Virus record (IMG/VR): IMGVR_UViG_3300020477_001010
Location: 1-36,371 of that record
Strand: one strand, 5' to 3'
DNA: 36,371 nt
Origin: a virus
The first letter of the stretch is position 1. Each line of letters starts with the position of its first letter. The position numbers and the translations under genes were made by a program. Positions 23,839-31,269 of this stretch are shown piece after piece. Under the pieces are notes generated by a model. The model searched no databases. It saw only the letters and a program-made list of their open reading frames with translations, and was not told the DNA's origin.

Positions 23839-26023
23839 AGTTATAAGCGATGCTATTGATAGTGTATCGTATCAGACGACAAATGGCATGGTGAATTTAT
23901 CTGATCCATATCACGTGTATTTGATTCAAAAAGAATTAAAAAATAGTATAGATCCCGTTATAGTTGATAGTGTTTTATATGAAGTAGATACAGATAAAGA
24001 GCCTCCTTTAGAAGATAAAGAAAAAGAAAAAGCCAAAGAGATGGGACTTGTGTGGAAAGGAAAAGGTTATGGTAAAGAAAATGAAGATGGTATAACACAT
24101 AAAAATGATGGTGGAAAATTAGTTGCAATTGAAAAAGAAAAAGATAAGGAAAAACCAAAAGGCCTAGAGCCAGCTGATTTTATAAAAAAGACTGGTGAGA
24201 CAGATCCAGAAAAAAAGGGACCTCAACCTGGTGAAGAACATCACGGTGCAAAAATGCCAACGCCAGAACAAACAAAGAAGGACACAGATAATAAGACAGA
24301 AAAAGCTAGAGAAAAGGTAGCTAAAATGCCTGATGGACCTGAGAAAGAAAATGCAAAATTGGTACTTGATATGCTTTCACGTTTTGCAAATGCTAAGACA
24401 AAAGAAGAAAAGATAGCAGTACTTCAAGAGATGCAAGCCAGTGGTCTTATACAAAGAAATGACAGAGGAAGTGGAACAAAAAAGATTTATTTTTCAGGCG
24501 ATACTGGTTTACATTATAAAGAGTTTGGACAGAATACTGCACTTCATAGGGAGATTGCTATACTAGATGAAGAACAATTTGAAGAGACAGGACAGGGATT
24601 ACTAAATACAAAAGATCAAGCAAATTATGGTAAGAAAAAAATGGCACCAATGAATTTATTTGATGGACAAGAAAAAGAAGTTCCTGTGAAGAGAAATGAT
24701 GACGGCTCTGTTCAAATTGGTGAAGATCCAGGAACAACTCTAAAAGAATTACCAGATCCAAGTGAGGATAAAAGCGCTGATAAAAAATTAAGAGAAAGAA
24801 TAGATGAAGCGTATACAAAGGATGGTGTACTAAATAAAGAAGAATATGAGAAAGCAAAGATGGCGATAAGACGTCATAATTTGCTTGTCAAGGAAATTGA
24901 AAAGGTAATTGCTGCAGGAGGAGGAAGCTTAAAATGTACAGATCCCATCCCAGGAGTTCAACCAGATACACCAGAGAATAGAGATAAAATAAAAAACAAA
25001 ACTGGTGAAAATGTAGCAAACAGATTAGAAGAGCTTTCAGGAGGAAACTTAACTGGAGCACAGAAAAAAATTATTGATAGACTTAATAAATTAAAGTCAC
25101 CACCATTATCACAGGAAGAATATGAGACTGAATTAATGTCGCTAGCAACAGCGATACAAAATGATATTGATTTTTCAACAGGGTATGCGGACTTAGCTGA
25201 GACATTATCATATATGAGGCACTTAAATAGAGGTAGTGTAGCTTACCTTCCTTCAGCAGGGAATTTCCCACTTGGTGATGTACTTACATTCCCAGATACA
25301 GAAAATCAACCAGATTTTGAAAATGATACACCTGAAGATATTGTAGAAAAAATGAAAGCAATCTTTATATCAGTTGATAATAGAAGCATTAAGAAAGGTG
25401 AGGGAGGTGCTAGTTCAACACATACAAAAGTTGAGCTAACAGAATTTGTTGATATGGATGGAATATCTGCAGATGAAGTTGCAAAAGATCAAGCATGGTT
25501 ATCAGACAAAGGATACGATGAAATATTCGGTATCAGAGGTCAAACCGAGCCAACTGAAAAAGAGGTTGATGCAGCACATGATAATGTAAGGAAACAAGCT
25601 GAGAAGTATGATGTTGATGTTACAAGTGATGAGCACATTGCAGAAAGAAGAAAAAGAGTTGACAGCTCTGTTGATAAAGTAAAAAGAGATAGAGCTAAAG
25701 CTGGAAAGCCAGCTCTTACGCCAGAGGAAGAGGCATTCATGAGAAAGAAACATGAAGCGTACTATGATCTTGGAAAAGTACAGGCTGATGTTTATAATAG
25801 ACAGCTTGATGCAGGTGCAATACAATTATATACAAATGAGGTATGGAAAGAAGATAAAGATGGAAATGCAACTACGAGTGAAACAGATGGAATGGATTGT
25901 AAGGCATACATAAAATTTGAATTCGCTGCAGGGTGGTTAAAAAGTGGAAAACCAAATAATAAGGTTCCTTCTAGATTTAAAAATAAAAAGAGGGATGCTG
26001 AAGGAAGCTTGGTTAACTGCTAA
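23825..26023 (+). CDS. Large charged protein of unknown function
   Basis: A 732-residue protein whose ATG lies 14 bases inside the polymerase-like gene. Residues 55-180 are very rich in Lys/Glu/Asp/Pro and look disordered. A short ordered segment GLVWKGKGYGKENEDGITHK (74-93) recalls small modules found in large proteins of T4-like marine phages. The middle holds helical segments (about 340-480). The C-terminus (570-732) is again charged and helical. Only two Cys occur near residue 380 and at the end. No catalytic motif was found. Size and composition would suit an internal virion or scaffold-type protein, but position gives no proof. Confidence 0.5.
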   Translation: MDLRKVISDAIDSVSYQTTNGMVNLSDPYHVYLIQKELKNSIDPVIVDSVLYEVDTDKEPPLEDKEKEKAKEMGLVWKGKGYGKENEDGITHKNDGGKLVAIEKEKDKEKPKGLEPADFIKKTGETDPEKKGPQPGEEHHGAKMPTPEQTKKDTDNKTEKAREKVAKMPDGPEKENAKLVLDMLSRFANAKTKEEKIAVLQEMQASGLIQRNDRGSGTKKIYFSGDTGLHYKEFGQNTALHREIAILDEEQFEETGQGLLNTKDQANYGKKKMAPMNLFDGQEKEVPVKRNDDGSVQIGEDPGTTLKELPDPSEDKSADKKLRERIDEAYTKDGVLNKEEYEKAKMAIRRHNLLVKEIEKVIAAGGGSLKCTDPIPGVQPDTPENRDKIKNKTGENVANRLEELSGGNLTGAQKKIIDRLNKLKSPPLSQEEYETELMSLATAIQNDIDFSTGYADLAETLSYMRHLNRGSVAYLPSAGNFPLGDVLTFPDTENQPDFENDTPEDIVEKMKAIFISVDNRSIKKGEGGASSTHTKVELTEFVDMDGISADEVAKDQAWLSDKGYDEIFGIRGQTEPTEKEVDAAHDNVRKQAEKYDVDVTSDEHIAERRKRVDSSVDKVKRDRAKAGKPALTPEEEAFMRKKHEAYYDLGKVQADVYNRQLDAGAIQLYTNEVWKEDKDGNATTSETDGMDCKAYIKFEFAAGWLKSGKPNNKVPSRFKNKKRDAEGSLVNC

Positions 26024-26424
26024 TGATAAAATTAAAGGATTTACTAATGGAAGGAAATGTTGTAGATACTGCTGGGATCATACTAAGGTGTGAAATAGCG
26101 GGAATTATTTTAGTTAAAGAAGAAGAGTGGTGGGGCATTCCCAAAGGAAAAGTGGATCCCGGAGAGACGCCCATATACGCAGCATGTCGTGAAACACTTG
26201 AAGAGGTATCAGTTTTAGTTAGCGTTAAAGGCTCACATATCAATGAGCCTATTAGCTTACTTACAAAGAAAAAGAATTCTAGAGGAGGCGATTTTTATAT
26301 TTACGAATCAAAACTCAAGATGGCTGTAGTTCCAATTAAAAGTCATGAGCATGAAGAGGTTCGATATTTTACAAAATTTGAATTGCCCGATAATATAGAT
26401 CCACGTATCAAGGAGCTACTATAA
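26023..26424 (+). CDS. Nudix hydrolase, possibly a packaged internal protein
   Basis: A 133-residue protein with a nearly perfect Nudix box: G42-x5-E48-x7-R56-E57-x-x-E60-E61-x-S63-V64, with Ser in place of the usual Gly. The metal-binding RE..EE is intact, so hydrolysis of a nucleoside diphosphate-linked compound is expected. The first ATG (26023, TAATG overlap with the previous stop) gives MIKLKDLLMEG. This resembles the short capsid-targeting leaders of T4 internal proteins, cut after L-x-E before G/A. A second ATG (26047) has a good AAAGGA 7 bases before it and would start at Met9. It could act on NAD-type compounds or on nucleotide stress products. Confidence 0.8.
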   Translation: MIKLKDLLMEGNVVDTAGIILRCEIAGIILVKEEEWWGIPKGKVDPGETPIYAACRETLEEVSVLVSVKGSHINEPISLLTKKKNSRGGDFYIYESKLKMAVVPIKSHEHEEVRYFTKFELPDNIDPRIKELL

Positions 26425-26813
26425 TGAAGACACAATTACTATGCACATTTTGCTCAAAATATGAGTTAGATGACTGTATAGAGTTAATAAAGTTAGGAAC
26501 AACTGTCGTATTCAATAAAATTTATGTATTTGAGAATTTAGATGAATCAGACTCTTTAATATGTACATATAATGTAGAAAAGACAGATGACTTTATACAA
26601 AACTCAAAGACGATGGCTATTCATCGTAAAAAAGAAACCAATACGCTGTATACAATTAATGCATTAAATGAAGCAATAAGGAAGGCTAATAATGGCATAT
26701 TGGATAAAAAGTTCTCATTAAATTGGTCAGAGTACAGGAATAGCTTACTGCTTACAAATGACAAGGGACTCAATGCTGTAAAAACAAAGCTATATAAAAT
26801 TGTCAATGTGTAA
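26424..26813 (+). CDS. Conserved small protein of unknown function
   Basis: A 129-residue protein whose ATG overlaps the Nudix stop (TAATG). It starts MKTQLLCTFCSKYELDDCIE and has VVFNKIYVFEN (28-38) and LICTYNV (45-51), a beta-alpha-beta pattern with four Cys in the N-terminal half that are not spaced as a zinc knuckle. The C-terminal half is basic and helical. Similar small proteins occur next to replication or sugar genes in marine T4-like phages, but I know of no function. Confidence 0.55.
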   Translation: MKTQLLCTFCSKYELDDCIELIKLGTTVVFNKIYVFENLDESDSLICTYNVEKTDDFIQNSKTMAIHRKKETNTLYTINALNEAIRKANNGILDKKFSLNWSEYRNSLLLTNDKGLNAVKTKLYKIVNV

Positions 26814-26830
26814 ATAAAAGGATAAATGTT

Positions 26831-27733
26831 ATGAAAGTAATTGTTACAGGCGGTGCAGGCTTTATAGGAAGTACGCTCGTTGATGAATTAATTAAACATA
26901 ATCATGAAGTAATAGTCATAGATAATCTCTCAACAGGTACTGAAAAATATCTAAATCAAAAAGCAAGGTTCATAGAGTGTGATATTTCAAATGATGAACA
27001 ATTTGAATATGCAGAATATTTTTTTGATGGCGTAGATGTAGTTTTTCATACAGCTGCAATGCCAAGGGTACAACCTTCAATTGAAGATCCTGTTCGGTAT
27101 CATGAGGTAAATGTTTTAGGGACATTAAAATTATTAATGGCATGTAGAGATAATAATGTAAAAAGATTTGTATTTAGTTCATCATCTTCTGTGTATGGAA
27201 ATCCAAAAACACTACCTGCTGTTGAAGGCCATGAATTGAATCCGCTAAGCCCTTATGCGCTCAATAAACAAATGGGAGAACAGTATTGTAAAATTTTTAA
27301 TGAGCTTTATGGTATTGAGACTGTTGCTCTACGATATTTTAATGTCTATGGAGATAGACAACCAACTGAAGGCGCATATTGTTTAGTTATGGGAATATTT
27401 TTAAATCAGCTTATTAATGGTGAAAAATTAACAATCAATGGAGATGGAGAGCAGAGAAGAGATTTTACTTATGTTGGTGATGTTGTTGATGCAAATATAA
27501 AGGCAGCTTATGCAAACTTAGATAAATTTGAGGTCTTTAATATTGGTGCAGGAAGTAGTAAATCTGTAAATCATGTTGCTGACTTATTTGATTGTGATAG
27601 AATACACAGAGATCCTGTTATAGAACCAAGAGAGTTACAGGCAGATATTACTAAAGCAAAAAATATTTTAGGATGGAAACCAACTGGAGATTTTGATAGT
27701 TGGTGTAAAGATTGGATTAAAAAACATATATAA
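26831..27733 (+). CDS. NAD-dependent sugar-nucleotide epimerase/dehydratase
   Basis: A 300-residue extended short-chain dehydrogenase. The Rossmann motif is GGAGFIG (7-13), with Asp31 for the adenosine ribose of NAD. VFHTAA (71-76), the FSSSSSVYG catalytic Ser region (115-123), and Y142-x3-K146 are all present, as is RYFNVYG. It resembles UDP-glucose 4-epimerases and related UDP-sugar enzymes. Catalysis is expected to be intact. It could feed sugars to the glycosyltransferases at 1655 and 4480, though they are 22 kb away. AAAGGA lies 6 bases before ATG. The substrate sugar is not readable. Confidence 0.85.
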   Translation: MKVIVTGGAGFIGSTLVDELIKHNHEVIVIDNLSTGTEKYLNQKARFIECDISNDEQFEYAEYFFDGVDVVFHTAAMPRVQPSIEDPVRYHEVNVLGTLKLLMACRDNNVKRFVFSSSSSVYGNPKTLPAVEGHELNPLSPYALNKQMGEQYCKIFNELYGIETVALRYFNVYGDRQPTEGAYCLVMGIFLNQLINGEKLTINGDGEQRRDFTYVGDVVDANIKAAYANLDKFEVFNIGAGSSKSVNHVADLFDCDRIHRDPVIEPRELQADITKAKNILGWKPTGDFDSWCKDWIKKHI

Positions 27734-27759
27734 AAACTGCATTTTGAAAGTACAGTAGT

Positions 27760-27769
27760 ATATATATAA
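27760..27769 (+). promoter_or_regulatory. Putative phage promoter box ATATATATAA before the structured RNA
   Basis: Fourth copy of the box, 27 bases after the epimerase stop. No Shine-Dalgarno-led gene follows for over 600 bases; instead a hairpin-rich, GC-raised stretch begins. A direct repeat (ATTTTG(G)AAAGTACAG at 27741-27755 and 27808-27823) flanks the box. Confidence 0.5.
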
Positions 27770-27788
27770 TATCACAAACAAATTTGTG

Positions 27789-27914
27789 ATGCTATTTGAA
27801 AATTGGAATTTTGGAAAGTACAGAGGAGTTGCTAACTCTGTATGGGATTGGCTGAACAATGAGTGGATAAAGAAGCTCATAAGGCAATCTAACCTCAGAT
27901 CTATAGTGGATTGA
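27789..27914 (+). other. Possible 41-codon ORF within the RNA (low confidence)
   Basis: ATG at 27789 opens 41 codons beginning MLFENWNFGKYRG and ending at TGA 27912-27914. It has four Trp and several Lys/Arg, unlike random AT-rich translation. It lacks a Shine-Dalgarno, and its start lies in the 3' arm of the first hairpin. Several helices listed for the RNA fall in it. I regard it as more likely fortuitous than real. Confidence 0.15.
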
Positions 27915-28223
27915 TATTCGGGCGAAATGCACAATATCTTGCGACAGCATTGAGGGTATGTACTTCTAGAAAAACTTAAAGAACAGCGATTCTTTGACCT
28001 TGTTGTGGGTAAGGGTAAAACTGAAACCCCACCAAGCTGGCTGAATAATCCAAACTTAGAGGGATAAGGCTCCTAACAGAGGTTGTGCTCGCTCAGATGT
28101 AAGGTAACACTTATGAGGAGAACTGGCTTAACCGCCGGGTGAAGGGAACAAGGTAGAAAAATCTGAGCTAGAAGTTGTGAGTGATCGCAAATCTCACATC
28201 CCCAAAAATTTCCATAAAACATA

Positions 28224-28297
28224 AGAGCTCTGGCCCGATACATATTCTATATACCAATGATGAAGACGTAAATTATAAATGCTAGAGCTCTTTTTTT
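28224..28297 (+). terminator. Terminator of the structured RNA
   Basis: AGAGCTCTGGC (28224-28234) pairs with GCTAGAGCTCT (28281-28291) in an 11-bp stem with one G-U pair, then seven T. The loop is long (46 bases). It ends the RNA and separates it from the SSB transcript, which has its own box at 28330. Confidence 0.75.
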
Positions 28298-28329
28298 ATA
28301 AAAAAACTTGTTTTTGAAAATGTTATATA

Positions 28330-28339
28330 ATATATATAA
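28330..28339 (+). promoter_or_regulatory. Putative phage promoter box ATATATATAA before the SSB gene
   Basis: Fifth copy of the box, 33 bases after the RNA terminator. The following leader to the SSB start is about 45 bases, AT-rich and without evident structure. An unstructured, AT-rich leader is what a gp32-type protein would bind for autoregulation, as in T4 gene 32; that link is inference. Confidence 0.55.
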
Positions 28340-28383
28340 ACGTATTAAATGAATAATGAACACTTAACTAAGGAGTAATGATA

Positions 28384-29142
28384 ATGGACTTAGACGTAAT
28401 AAAATCCAGGTTATCACAACTACAACAATCAAATCAAAGAACTACAAATCTATGGAAACCCTCACCGGGTAAGACTCAAATAAGAATTGTGCCTTATAAA
28501 TTTAATAAGGATAATCCTTTCATTGAGCTCTACTTCCATTATGATATGGGTGAAAAGAATTATCTTTCACCAATCTCATTTGGTCGTCCAGATCCGATTG
28601 AAGAGTTCGCAACTAAGCTAAAGACTTCTGGTAATAAAGAAGACTATCAGCTTGGTAAAAAAATAGAAGCAAAGATGCGTACCTACGCTCCTGTCATCGT
28701 TCGCGGTGAGGAGAATGAAGGTGTAAAATTCTGGGGCTTCGGAAAAATGGTATATCAGGAATTACTTTCTGTTATCGCAGATCCAGACTACGGTGACATT
28801 ACCGATCCAGTAAACGGTCGTGATATTGTCGTTGAGTTTAAAACTAGCGAAGAAACAGGACGTGCTTTCCCGATGACGACTATCAGGGTAAAACCTAATC
28901 AGACGCCTCTCACAGAGAATGCCGATGTTATGAAAGTAGTAAAGGACACACAACGAAACATCACAGACATCTACACAGAGTTGGAGTACAATGATCTTCA
29001 AAAAGCACTTGAGGCTTGGTTAAGCCAAGAGAATGATGTAGAAGATGATGATGTTGTTGATACTTCAAAGACTACTAAATCAAAAAATGGTCAAGCGACT
29101 GAAGACGTTTCTTCAGCTTTCGAAGATCTGTTTAACTCTTAA
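28384..29142 (+). CDS. 32: Single-stranded DNA-binding protein (T4 gp32-like)
   Basis: I chose ATG 28384 (MDLDVIKSRL, 252 residues) because AGGAG at 28371-28375 is 8 bases away; the ATG at 28378 is only 2 bases away and adds two residues. The protein has the gp32-type core: TQIRIVPYKFN, ELYFHYDMG, and VKFWGFGKMVYQEL. It ends with an acidic tail (NDVEDDDVVD) and VSSAFEDLFNS, the tip that recruits partner proteins. It has no Cys at all, so the gp32 zinc site (three Cys and one His in T4) is lost. It is followed by UvsX with AGGAGG. Its role is to coat ssDNA in replication and recombination. Confidence 0.85.
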   Translation: MDLDVIKSRLSQLQQSNQRTTNLWKPSPGKTQIRIVPYKFNKDNPFIELYFHYDMGEKNYLSPISFGRPDPIEEFATKLKTSGNKEDYQLGKKIEAKMRTYAPVIVRGEENEGVKFWGFGKMVYQELLSVIADPDYGDITDPVNGRDIVVEFKTSEETGRAFPMTTIRVKPNQTPLTENADVMKVVKDTQRNITDIYTELEYNDLQKALEAWLSQENDVEDDDVVDTSKTTKSKNGQATEDVSSAFEDLFNS

Positions 29143-29159
29143 ACTATAGGAGGACCGCT

Positions 29160-30263
29160 ATGAGCGAGAGACGTGATGTCCTTGCTAGTGAGCTAGCAGA
29201 GAGTCTAAATTCTAAAATAAAAGGGCAAAAAGTTGCCTTCTTTTTAGATGGGTCGGATGACACACCAACAGATATAGATGACTTTATATCTACAGGATCA
29301 TCTTTACTGGACTTAGCAATATCAAATAGGCCGAACGGTGGAATAGCAGTGGGAAGAATAACGGAGATTAATGGTCTTCAAGCTTCCGGAAAATCACTGC
29401 TTGGTGCGCATATACTTGCTGAGACACAGAAAAAAGGTGGAATTGGTGTTTATATTGATACAGAAACTTCAGTTAGTAAGGAGTTTTTAGATGCAATTGG
29501 CGCTGATACAAAGAATATCCTGTATCTTCACATGGAAACTGTTGAAGATATATTTCAAGGAATCGAAGACATTGTAACTAAAGTACGAGAATCTGATAAA
29601 GACAAATACGTAACCATTCTGGTTGACAGTCTTGCAGCTGCATCGACTAAGGTTGAAATGTCGTCTGATTACGATAAAGATGGTTGGGCTACATCAAAGG
29701 CAATCATAATCTCTAAAGCAATGCGTAAAATCACACAAATGATTGGAAGACATAATATAACATTAGTGTTTACTAATCAACTTCGTCAAAAGATGGGAGT
29801 CATGTTTGGTGATCCGTATACAACAAGTGGTGGTTTGGCACTTCCATTTCACGCTTCGACTCGTATACGATTAAAGAATATGGGTATGATTAAAGATAAA
29901 GAACAAAATGTGATTGGACACAAATGCAGCGCTAAAGTTATCAAGAACAGAATTGGTCCACCATTAAGGCAGTCAGATTACGAAATGTATTTTGATCGTG
30001 GTATTGACGATGCTGGAGGGTGGTTGCAAACACTTAAGAATATTAAGGTTGCACAAGTTGCTGGCTCTTGGTATACTGTTGACTATAACGGTACTCCTGT
30101 AAAATTCTTATCAAAAGACTTTACTGATAAGCTAGAAGAAATAGATGGCTTCAAAGAATTTCTCTATGAAAAAATCTGTGATGCTAGTATACTTCAGTAT
30201 GATGATAAGAGAGGCATAGATGATGTCGAATTTACAGACGAAGTAGTCAACCCAGATGCGTAA
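29160..30263 (+). CDS. uvsX: UvsX-like RecA-family recombinase
   Basis: A 367-residue protein with AGGAGG 6 bases before ATG. Walker A is GLQASGKS (72-79), and the Walker B strand is VTILVDS (151-157). GVYIDTET (96-103) matches the catalytic Glu region of RecA/UvsX, and LVFTNQLRQKMG is the RecA Q-loop region that senses ATP and DNA. The C-terminal tail is acidic. It forms filaments on ssDNA for strand exchange and recombination-dependent replication. It lies directly after the SSB gene, its usual partner, and overlaps the nuclease gene by 8 bases. Confidence 0.9.
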   Translation: MSERRDVLASELAESLNSKIKGQKVAFFLDGSDDTPTDIDDFISTGSSLLDLAISNRPNGGIAVGRITEINGLQASGKSLLGAHILAETQKKGGIGVYIDTETSVSKEFLDAIGADTKNILYLHMETVEDIFQGIEDIVTKVRESDKDKYVTILVDSLAAASTKVEMSSDYDKDGWATSKAIIISKAMRKITQMIGRHNITLVFTNQLRQKMGVMFGDPYTTSGGLALPFHASTRIRLKNMGMIKDKEQNVIGHKCSAKVIKNRIGPPLRQSDYEMYFDRGIDDAGGWLQTLKNIKVAQVAGSWYTVDYNGTPVKFLSKDFTDKLEEIDGFKEFLYEKICDASILQYDDKRGIDDVEFTDEVVNPDA

Positions 30264-31269
30264 GAGATATAAAGAAATATTATCTCAGATAGGCGATCAT
30301 TCTAAAAAAGAGTATAGTGTAAATGACCACGTCCTGATAATTGACGGCTTAAACAATTTTATCAGGACGTGGGCTGTCTCACCTGCTACAAATTCTGATG
30401 GTCAACACATTGGAGGTATTGTAGGATTCTTACAGACAATTGGTTTAGCGATTAGAACTCTTGCACCCACAAGAGTTATTATAACATTTGATGGCAAAGG
30501 TGGATCTGCAAGAAGAAAAAAGATTTTCCCAGAATATAAAGCTGGCAGGAAGCCTCTCAAGAGGCCCAATAGGGTTGAGGGACTAACAGAGGAAAGTGAA
30601 GCGGAGAACATGCGCAGGCAGTTTAGACGCTTAATCGAGTATCTAAACTGTCTGCCGGTTACAGTAATATCAATAGAAAATATAGAGGCAGATGATAGTA
30701 TTGCGTACATAGCAAAACAGGTATTGAATGATTCTAAAATAACCATAATGTCAACAGATAAAGATTTTTATCAGATAATAAATGATAGAATAACAGTATG
30801 GTCACCAACTAAAAAAATACTTTATGATAGAAAGAGGCTTGAAGAAGAGTTTGAAATACTTGCTGAAAATTTTGTATACTATAGGATAATTGATGGTGAT
30901 AAATCTGACAATATAAATGGTGTTAGGGGTTTAGGTTTAAAAACAATACGAAAAAAATTCCCATTTTTGGAAAATAAAGAAATAGTTAATATTGATGAAT
31001 TTTTAAATGTTACAAAGTTACATGAGCACAAAGAAATTTTAGAACGTAATTACACATTAATGCAGTTACATGATGTTGACATTCCTGGGAATGCGAAGTT
31101 ACAAATTATAGATCAGGTAAGAGATGGATCTTCAAGGTTAGTAAAGTATAAGGTCCATAAAATGTTTTTAGAAGACACAATTGATCATGCAATCAGAAAT
31201 CCTGACGTTTGGTTGCAAGACAGTTTTAACAAATTAGATTTAATATTAAATAATGTCACCGATAAATGA
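30256..31269 (+). CDS. rnh: Rnh/FEN-type 5'-3' exonuclease (T4 RNase H-like)
   Basis: A 337-residue protein with the FEN/RNase H pattern of T4 Rnh. LIIDGLNNF (27-35) supplies the first metal Asp30. FDGKGGSARRKKIFPEYKAG (78-97) is the arch base, followed by EADDSIAYIA (144-153), STDKDFYQI (166-174), and DGDKSDN with GVRGLGLKT (213-230), the helix-3-turn-helix. All expected acidic residues are visible. It removes RNA primers from lagging strands. It has no Shine-Dalgarno, so it probably depends on translation from UvsX. A perfect 14-bp inverted repeat lies over codons 24-39, and so over the first metal-site codon. Confidence 0.88.
   Translation: MRKRYKEILSQIGDHSKKEYSVNDHVLIIDGLNNFIRTWAVSPATNSDGQHIGGIVGFLQTIGLAIRTLAPTRVIITFDGKGGSARRKKIFPEYKAGRKPLKRPNRVEGLTEESEAENMRRQFRRLIEYLNCLPVTVISIENIEADDSIAYIAKQVLNDSKITIMSTDKDFYQIINDRITVWSPTKKILYDRKRLEEEFEILAENFVYYRIIDGDKSDNINGVRGLGLKTIRKKFPFLENKEIVNIDEFLNVTKLHEHKEILERNYTLMQLHDVDIPGNAKLQIIDQVRDGSSRLVKYKVHKMFLEDTIDHAIRNPDVWLQDSFNKLDLILNNVTDK
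30327..30372 (+). repeat. Perfect 14-bp inverted repeat inside the rnh coding start
   Basis: CCACGTCCTGATAA (30327-30340) and TTATCAGGACGTGG (30359-30372) are exact reverse complements around an 18-base spacer. The hairpin lies 71 bases into the coding sequence and spans the first metal-site motif (DGLNN). Such a long perfect stem is unusual in an AT-rich gene. Confidence 0.85.

Larger units (their letters stand above)
27771..28297 (+). ncRNA. Large structured non-coding RNA of unknown class
   Basis: This stretch, between a promoter box and a terminator, has no credible gene. By hand count 155 of 360 bases at 27841-28200 are G or C (43%), against about 30-33% in neighbouring coding sequence. 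Potential helices include 27771-27778/27783-27790 (8 bp), 27819-27825/27836-27842 (7 bp), 27859-27863/27876-27880, 27913-27918/27933-27938, 27978-27983/27990-27995, 28005-28009/28028-28032, 28091-28098/28161-28168 (8 bp, enclosing 28100-28103/28110-28113) and 28176-28181/28193-28198. A possible closing helix joins 27805-27814 to 28202-28213 with two bulges. I could not match RNase P, tmRNA or a group I/II intron core. Known large phage RNAs (GOLLD, ROOL) are candidates to test. Confidence 0.6.

Noticed and set aside
28004-28036. Resemblance to RNase P RNA (GGGTAAGGGTAAAACTG)
   Set aside because: The matching 5' GAGGAAAGTCC and 3' ACAGAA/AGATGA conserved regions are absent.
27771-28297. Group I or II intron, or tmRNA
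   Set aside because: No group I core S/R elements, no group II domain V, no tRNA-like ends or CCA, and the flanking genes are complete.
30402-30746. 114-codon minus-strand ORF in the nuclease gene
   Set aside because: Shadow frame; the plus-strand frame carries all catalytic motifs.
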